From NCBI GenBank assembly GCA_033439265.1, contig JAVTVX010000027.1, forward strand, positions 10,183,001 to 10,247,000: 64,000 nt of DNA. Direction: 5' to 3'. Under the pieces are notes generated by a model. That model was given only the letters and a program-made list of their open reading frames with translations. It ran no database searches and was not told where the DNA came from. Numbering within the stretch: the stretch's first letter is position 1; the number at the start of each line of letters is the position of its first letter. Source of the stretch: Dillenia suffruticosa (taxonomy: Eukaryota > Streptophyta > Magnoliopsida > Dilleniales > Dilleniaceae). Position numbers and translations under genes: made by a program. Below are positions 58,120-64,000 of the stretch, piece by piece.

Positions 58120-59563
58120 GTCTTAGGAGTCAGTTTGACTAGTGATGATCAGGAAGGCTTACTAGCCAGATTTGAGGTCAGACCGACTTTGTTCAATCGT
58201 ATCCGACAGCTCCAGAGTACAGATGAGGAGCTTCAGAGTATTGCAGATAGAGTCCGCAGAGCTGAGGGCGGAGACTTCGAGATCCGAGAAGATGGTTTGA
58301 TAGTATTCAAGGAGCGTGTATTCCCGCTGATTCAGAACTCTGCAAGGCCATACTCGAGGAGGCGCACTCCTCCGCTTATACATTGCATCCGGGTGGTACC
58401 AAGATGTATCGAACCATTCGGGATAGTTATTGGTGGCCTGGAATGAAACGGAAAATCACGGATTTTGTGGCTAGGTGTTTAGTTTGCCAGTAAGTGAAGG
58501 TCGAGTATCAGCGGTCCGTTGGTACATTACAGCCCTTACCATTCCTTGAGTGGAAATAGGATCACATTACTATGGATTTTGTGACATGGCTACCGCGGAC
58601 TTCATCACGGCATAATGTCATTTGGGTGATTGTAGATCGACTCACCAAGTCCGCACATTTTCTTCCTATTCGCAGCGACTATCCTTTGGAAACCTTGGCA
58701 CATCTTTACATTGATACGATAGTCCGACTGCATGGTGTTCCTATGTTGATAGTATCAAAAGGGACCTGAGATTCACTTCCAGATTTTGGCCCAAGTTGCA
58801 ATAGGCAATGGGCACAAGACTGAATTTTAGTACAGTCTATCACCCGTAGACAGATTGTCAGTCAGAGAGGACCATTCAAACCCTTGAGGACATACTGAGG
58901 GCATCTGTGATGGATTTCTAGGGTTGTTGGTATTGACACCTTTCACTGGTCGAATTCGCATATAATAACAACTATCAAGCCAGTATAGGGATGCCCCCGT
59001 ATGAGGCATTGTATGGCAGGAAGTGCCGCATCCCGATATGTTGGGATGAGGTCGGAGAGCAACGTCTCAGCAGTGTTGAGTTGATTGAGCAAATAAAGGA
59101 TAAAGTTAAGGTCATCCGTGAGCGAATGAAATCCGTCTAGGATAGACAGAAGACATATGCCGATCGTAGGCGGCGACCTCTTGAATTTGCCACAGGAGAT
59201 ATGGTTTTCTAGAAGAAATCTCCTTGGAATGGAGTTATACGGTTCAGGCAGCGGGGCAAGTTGAGTCCCAAATATATTGGGTCCTTCCGTATCCTTGAGA
59301 GGGTTGGGAGTATGGCATACAGGTTAGAGCTACCAAATGAACTTTCCCATATTCATGATGTTTTCCATGTCTCAGTACTCAGGAAGTATTTGGTCGATCC
59401 TTCTCATGTACTTGAGCCTCCACCTGTTGAGTTACGAGAGGACCTTAGTCTTCTAGTTCAGCCCGTGGCTATTCTAGATCTGCAGGTCAGAAAGCTACGG
59501 AGCAAAGAAGCCACATTGGTCAGAGTTTTGTGGAGGAGTGATCAGGTTGAGAAGGAGACCTGA
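58120..59563 (+). pseudogene. Gypsy integrase with C-terminal chromodomain
   Basis: 58135-58446 is the N-terminal region; with a frameshift near 58320 the zinc domain continues as EEAHSSAYTLHPGGTKMY and CLVCQ (HHCC). 58572-58769 carries MDFVTWLPRTSSRHNVIWVI, VDRLTKSAHFLPI with the first catalytic Asp, and LHGVPMLIVSKGT where SDRD is expected. 58770-59260 is broken. 59261-59563 has YIGSFRILERVGSMAYRLEL and IHDVFHVSVLRKY, then VAILDLQVRKLRSKEATLVR and VLWRSDQVE, a chromodomain-like C-terminus, which in this clade directs integration to heterochromatin. Confidence 0.88.
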
Positions 59564-59662
59564 GAGCCCGAGGAGGCTATGAGGAGACAGCACCCCCAAT
59601 TGTTCGCTGTTTAGTCTTCTTTTAGTTTCGAGTACAAAATTTGTTTTTAGGAGGTTAGAAAA

Positions 59663-59829
59663 TGTAACACCGATACTCGATGTCTGAACAAGTGTATTGG
59701 TTTTGAAATATTTATATACATAGAGGAAAAATTTTTATTTATATTGATTTTTAATTTTGGGGTCCTTAAATTGAAAATTTTTTTTGGTATATTTTAAATT
59801 TTACCGTATCCGTTAATTTTGGTGTAAAA

Positions 59830-59868
<39 letters not shown>

Positions 59869-62599
59869 GTAAATAATAATAACACCCCCAGTGGAGTACT
59901 GCGTTTTGAGGCAAAATGCAACACCCCCCTAAAATTGGATTAGGGCTTTTAGCCCTAATCCCTTTCCCCTTTTTCTCTCTCTCTCTCTTTCTCTCTTTCT
60001 CTCTCTCTCTCCGCCTCTTCTCCTTCCTGCGGCCACCTCACCTTTCTCCCTCGCCACCGCCATGCTCTCTCCACCGTTGCTCTCCTCCCCGCGAGCGCAG
60101 CCTATAGCATGATCCTCCTCGCGCGAACGCAAGCCTCAGCTCGCGAGCTTATAGCCTGCAGCGCGATCCTCCTTGAACGAGCATGTGCCTCAGCTCACGA
60201 GCTCGTAGCCTGCAGCGCGATCCTCCTCACGTGAGTGCGCCACTGCGCGCGATCTTCCGCCAGTGCTCTACAGCGCAAGCGCGAGACTGCCCGAGCACTC
60301 CACAGTGCGAGAGCGCTCCTGCTTGGGAGCGCACCTACTCACGAGCGCGCGCCTGCGCACGAGCTCACGCACCCCGCTAGCACGCCCTTACGCGAGTACG
60401 CCACAACATGCCATAAGCCCGCGAACTGCCAGCCCGCGAGCCTGCGAGCCACCAGCCCGTGGGCCTGCTAAACCACCAGCCCGCGAGCCCACCAGCTCGC
60501 GAGCCCACCAGCTCGCGAGCCCACCAGCCCGCGAACCTGCCCGCCTGCTAGCCCGCGAGCCTACTAGGCCGCGAGCCTGCGACCAACCATCTCCTTCGAG
60601 AGCTCACCTGCAGTCCCTGTAGAAACCCTAGGTCACGACTTTTTCACTGCAGGTAACGGCTATGTTGGTTGTAGTCCTAGGGTTTGGTATTTAGAATTTG
60701 AGTTAATTGCTAATATTGTTCAAATTTGAAAATATTACAGGTTTTAAACCAATTCGACGGACGAACGAAAGCTAGGTCTGAGATTTTGCGAAACCCTAGG
60801 TGAGAGAGAAATGCGATCTCTTCAATATTTGAAATAAATTTTATCAAATTTAGGTTTCAATACCTTTAAGATGACTTTGGCGTATATTTTTAAATTGAGA
60901 AATTTAAATTTATACAAACTTAGGGAAGATGATAAACCCTAAGAATAATTGATAATTTGATGACATCTGTGATAATCTGATTAGGTTGACTTTCTTGGAG
61001 ATTCGAAAAGTCGATTTTGTTTGATTTTAGAAAAATAGGGAGTGACCACCCTCCCTGGGAATGTGAACGATACTCTAATCTCTTGCATGAAATAGTAAAA
61101 TTTGCTTCTGCCATATTTTCAATAAAACATGCTTTCGATATGTATTGACTCAATGTGTGATATTAAATTTCAAATTTTGTTTTGTGATATTTGGAGTGTC
61201 ATAAATTTATATTTCTGATGACTATGCATCCATGTTTGAAATGAAATGATATTGTGCCATTATTTGAGAACTAGATATGTTTTCTATTCTGTCGTTACAT
61301 TGGCTTGGATTTGAAATGATTTGATAAATGTATTGGCACACAGATTTGAAATGTTTTTTATGAACTATGTGGGTTGGATGCCCACTAGTTATGCGATGAT
61401 ATGATTCTTACCTGTGGGACGTTGTGCCCTTGTGATACTATGAAATGTTCTTTGATAAATTCAGTAGCTACGAAGGGCGTTTGTAGATACACCGAGTTGC
61501 CCGGATACGCTTCTGTAGGAGGTATCCACAAACGTCATATGTCTAATGGCTATAGGCATGGTTGGTTGATCCCACAATGGGGGAGAACGTGTGTGACGCC
61601 ACTGTCTAACACCGGGCGGGGTCCTATACACGATGATGAACTAGCCCCAGTGAACTCATGACCAACGTCGGGGTAGAGAGCTACTTTTGAAAACTCTTTG
61701 CATAATAAAACCCCCGATGCGCTTGTTCTTGGTCATGGTTGACCTTTGCGAGGATTTTTTTGGTTTGCTCTATGATCTACTTGATTTTAAATGGATGCAT
61801 ATATGTATGTTAACGTGTGAATGATTAAATGAGTTTATTTTAGCGAACATATCATGATTTGCTACAAAAATTTGAATTATTGATTATGAATAATATTATT
61901 TGACACTCCAATGTTCACCTATACTATTAGTACTTGAGATTAATCCCCTCACTCACTGGATATCTTTCTTGATACTCACCCCTCTTCTTTCCCTCCTCAT
62001 ACAGGATTATTGTGCTAGAGCAATACTTCGGCTCTTGAGGAATTTGTAGCTCATTGGCGGATTTGTGTATTTCGACGGTGAAAGTTAAATTTAGTTGAGA
62101 TATGAGCTCCGCACTTTATTTTCGACCCTATGAGGTCTTGACCTTGAGGTTCGTAGTTGACCATGTATTTATTTAGAATTGACTGTATAATTTATGTATA
62201 TTAAATTACGAAACTCTTATATTTTATTTGCATTGAGGTAAATTGTAGTGTTTGAATGCCAACTTGAGAAAATTGATTGTAAATTGTATAAAACTTAGGT
62301 TCGCTCAATATGATGGCTGCTCATACTCTAGTTGGGCATGACAGTAGAGATCTGTGGTTAGGATTGTTGGTAATTTATATAGTGTGGCGTTGTTCTGGAT
62401 GTCTGCTGTGGTTGGTAGGTTGTTGTGAGGTCGGGATGGCCATTTTATTTTATTTACAGGATGTCTTTAAATTATACAAGTTTATTTGTGTATGGGAAAT
62501 CTCCGATTTATGAGGAGATTCTGCTCGATTTTCTGTAGAAATACAGCCGGTATTCAGGGCAACTGACGGCTGCTCACGACCACGGTTCGGGGCGTGACA
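59663..62599 (+). repeat. 3' LTR of gypsy element (2937 bp)
   Basis: Collinear with the 5' LTR but with a single copy of the 538-bp segment (about 60903-61441). Contains a longer TA run (59832-59862), a CT-rich run (59974-60012), and a GC-rich stretch with a clear 16-bp minisatellite (CCCGCGAGCCCACCAG type) at 60480-60543. Preceded by a purine-rich AGGAGGTTAGAAAA as polypurine tract. Confidence 0.9.
60480..60543 (+). repeat. 16-bp GC-rich minisatellite in the gypsy LTR
   Basis: Four units of 16 bp (CCCGCGAGCCCACCAG, CTCGCGAGCCCACCAG twice, CCCGCGAACCTGCCCG). Related but less regular words occur in the same place in the 5' LTR (51660-51790). Confidence 0.85.
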
Positions 62600-62604
62600 A
62601 TCAA

Positions 62605-63362
62605 AGCAAACAATGTGAGGGTTAAAGAGAGAGGAAATGGGGTCAGGGATGAAGAAAGAGAGGATAAGGTAGGGTTTACTATCCCCGAGGGGCCAAAGAA
62701 GGAAGATAGGAAATAGAGGGGCAAGTCCTCAAGGATACCAAAGGTGTTCATCTTAGATCAACGGGAAAGCCCAATACAGGACAATCTTCTGCTATTCCTC
62801 TAATACCATAGAAGGACAAGTGTAGAATGTCTGGGGGGACTGCCTTTCCCCCTCTATTACTACTAGTTCTTACGATGGTCAAAAGGGACAGAGGGAGAGG
62901 GCAACCATAGCGATTAGTATTGGTGATTGAGGAGGAAAAAGCATCAACAACCACTTTAAATGCTAGAAACAAGGAGGTGGAGCATCTCAGCACTCCACCA
63001 GTGTGAAGTGGTCTCCAAGAGATGTAAAGAACCGGAGGTGGAGGGTAGGGTGCGTGAGGCATGGATGCAGGCTACAGAGAGGTTGGCCGAAGTGCATAGG
63101 TAGTCCCTTCAAGCTGCTGAGCAAAAGATAGTTGAGCTAGAAGAGATTATCACAAAGACTAACAATCAGTATACATGTGCCTGGCATAGGTTGTCTAAGA
63201 GATTGTCATTGCCGGGCAGGGTTGACGGGTGTTATACCCTCGGATGGTAAGAATGGTAGCTCTAAAGCATCAAATTCTGAACTTGCACTCATTCCCATAG
63301 GCAAAGCTCCTCGAGGCAGGGATGACAATGTTGTTGTCAATGCACCCCAAGCCAACTTATAG
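62605..63362 (+). pseudogene. Retroelement F gag-like protein, 3' part
   Basis: Continues the gene cut at 50978. Charged words (EERED, EGPKKEDRK) with stops come first, then, at about 63055-63190, a coiled-coil stretch (EAWMQATERLAEVHR, then SLQAAEQKIVELEEIITK). 63177-63362 ends SELALIPIGKAPRGRDD and VVVNAPQANL before a stop, a plausible C-terminus. No enzymatic motif. The two halves flanking an intact gypsy target duplication support one interrupted gene. Confidence 0.4.
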
Positions 63363-64000
63363 TTCAGTGCTCTTCCATCTCCTATTCCCCCTAGATATGT
63401 TTTTCTTTTTTGCTTGGATTTTTTTTTTTTATCTTTTCTTTTTTTTTTGGATCTTTTCTTTTTTTTTATTTGTATACCCCTATACTTTGATTAATGAAAA
63501 TTAGTGATGATTTCATTGGTAAGCCGTTAGTAAGTATTTAGATCATTATGTCAATAGTATGTTTCGTTACGTACAGCCAAAAGAGTGGGCTGTGCATACC
63601 CATCGAAGAGATATATCTCTCGTTGATAGCACATTCGTTTGAGAGAGTAAGTCATATCTACCCATCAGGAAGATACATCTCTTATTGATGGCACGTTCAT
63701 TCGAGAGAGTTAGTTGTATCTACCTATCAGGAAGATACATCCTTTATTGACAGTACATTCATTTGAGAGAGGGAGAGTGGGGTTTGGCGAGATGCGTTTG
63801 ATACGATCAGTTCATTGTAGAAGGATAATAAAGCAAAATATCACAAGAGAGGTAACCGTAATGCAACTAGCAAAACAAGTAATAAGACTACGGGTCATGA
63901 AATGTCTAATGGGTGACTTAGGGTCACAAACATTGCCAAGAGAGGTTTGAGATTACTTAAGAGGGTGCGCTAAGGATTTTGGATCATAGGAGAGCGTTCC
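63363..64000 (+). repeat. Retroelement F 3' region with three 62-bp tandem repeats
   Basis: A T-rich stretch (63398-63470) is followed by three tandem copies of a 62-bp unit starting TACCCATC or TACCTATC at 63597, 63659 and 63721, each with GAAGATACATCT and GAGAGAG words. A plus-strand open stretch at 63714-63950 overlaps the repeats and shows no family signature. Confidence 0.6.

Larger units (their letters stand above)
50979..62599 (+). mobile_element. Ty3/gypsy chromovirus (Tekay/Del type), degenerate
   Basis: LTRs 50979-54344 and 59663-62599 (TGTAACACC start, GGGGCGT(A/G)ACA end), primer-binding site, gag, protease, RT, RNase H, integrase and a C-terminal chromodomain: the chromovirus order. 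LTRs of about 3 kb and the FDQLQGA-/LSQKS-type motifs fit the Tekay/Del clade. The flanks ATCGA (50974-50978) and ATCAA (62600-62604) are a 5-bp target duplication with one mutation. It interrupts retroelement F. Many frameshifts and stops, and a substituted RT active site, make it inactive. Confidence 0.92.
48930..64000 (+). mobile_element. Large non-autonomous retroelement F, split by gypsy
   Basis: A leader/LTR-like segment, a gag-like gene (49931-50978) and its continuation beyond the gypsy insertion (62605-63362), then a T-rich 3' UTR-like stretch (63400-63480) and short tandem repeats. No protease, RT or integrase is present apart from those of the inserted gypsy. The right end lies outside the window. 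Confidence 0.5.

Overview
This window is nuclear DNA of a flowering plant. The evidence is one intact plant-type gene, a plastid ferritin with the eight-exon, seven-intron layout known for plant ferritins (minus strand, 18377-21616), set in AT-rich, strongly transposon-nested DNA. I cannot name the species. Apart from the ferritin gene, nearly everything I recognise is decayed mobile DNA.

Layout. 26-917: broken gene for a plant-transposon gag-like protein (minus). 1035-6620: Ty1/copia element A (minus), with 5' LTR at 4698-6620. 6621-9980: mostly anonymous DNA with one MITE candidate and two unassigned exon-like stretches. 9985-12250: copia element D (plus, RT lost). 12350-16060: tandem LTR/TRIM-like units, the first split by a non-autonomous CACTA element (12474-15191). 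17895-18191: unidentified GC-richer open frame. 18377-21616: ferritin, with a MITE in intron 1. 22205-27469: copia element B (minus), inserted into copia element C (27470-28850). 29922-31622: solo LTR with perfect target duplication. 32593-40223: second solo LTR, split by a degenerate autonomous-type CACTA element (34228-39657). 43171-43879: hAT-like MITE. 43942-48775: non-autonomous LTR element E (plus). 48930-64000: another large gag-only retroelement F, split by a Ty3/gypsy chromovirus (Tekay/Del type, 50979-62599, LTRs about 3 kb).

How the parts relate. The LTRs of copia A and B, the two solo LTRs and element E share one architecture: a start of the form TG + about 12 nt + GTTTTRATRATGA, a long U3 filled with degenerate repeats around GTCGAC, and, where the LTR end is intact, a TATTCACCCC-CTCTA-like motif near it. 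This suggests one LTR superfamily in which copia elements supply the enzymes and element E is a passenger. The repeat cores vary mainly as GTCGAC to GTTGAC or GTCAAC, the pattern expected from decay of methylated CpG. The gypsy element carries what looks like a canonical 190-bp GT-AG intron between gag and protease. No mobile-element open reading frame appears functional: all have stops, frameshifts, deletions, or substituted active-site residues.

No CRISPR, operon, rRNA or confident tRNA gene was seen. The interest lies in the LTR repeat arrays, the gypsy intron, the nesting history, and possible iron-responsive promoter elements of the ferritin gene.
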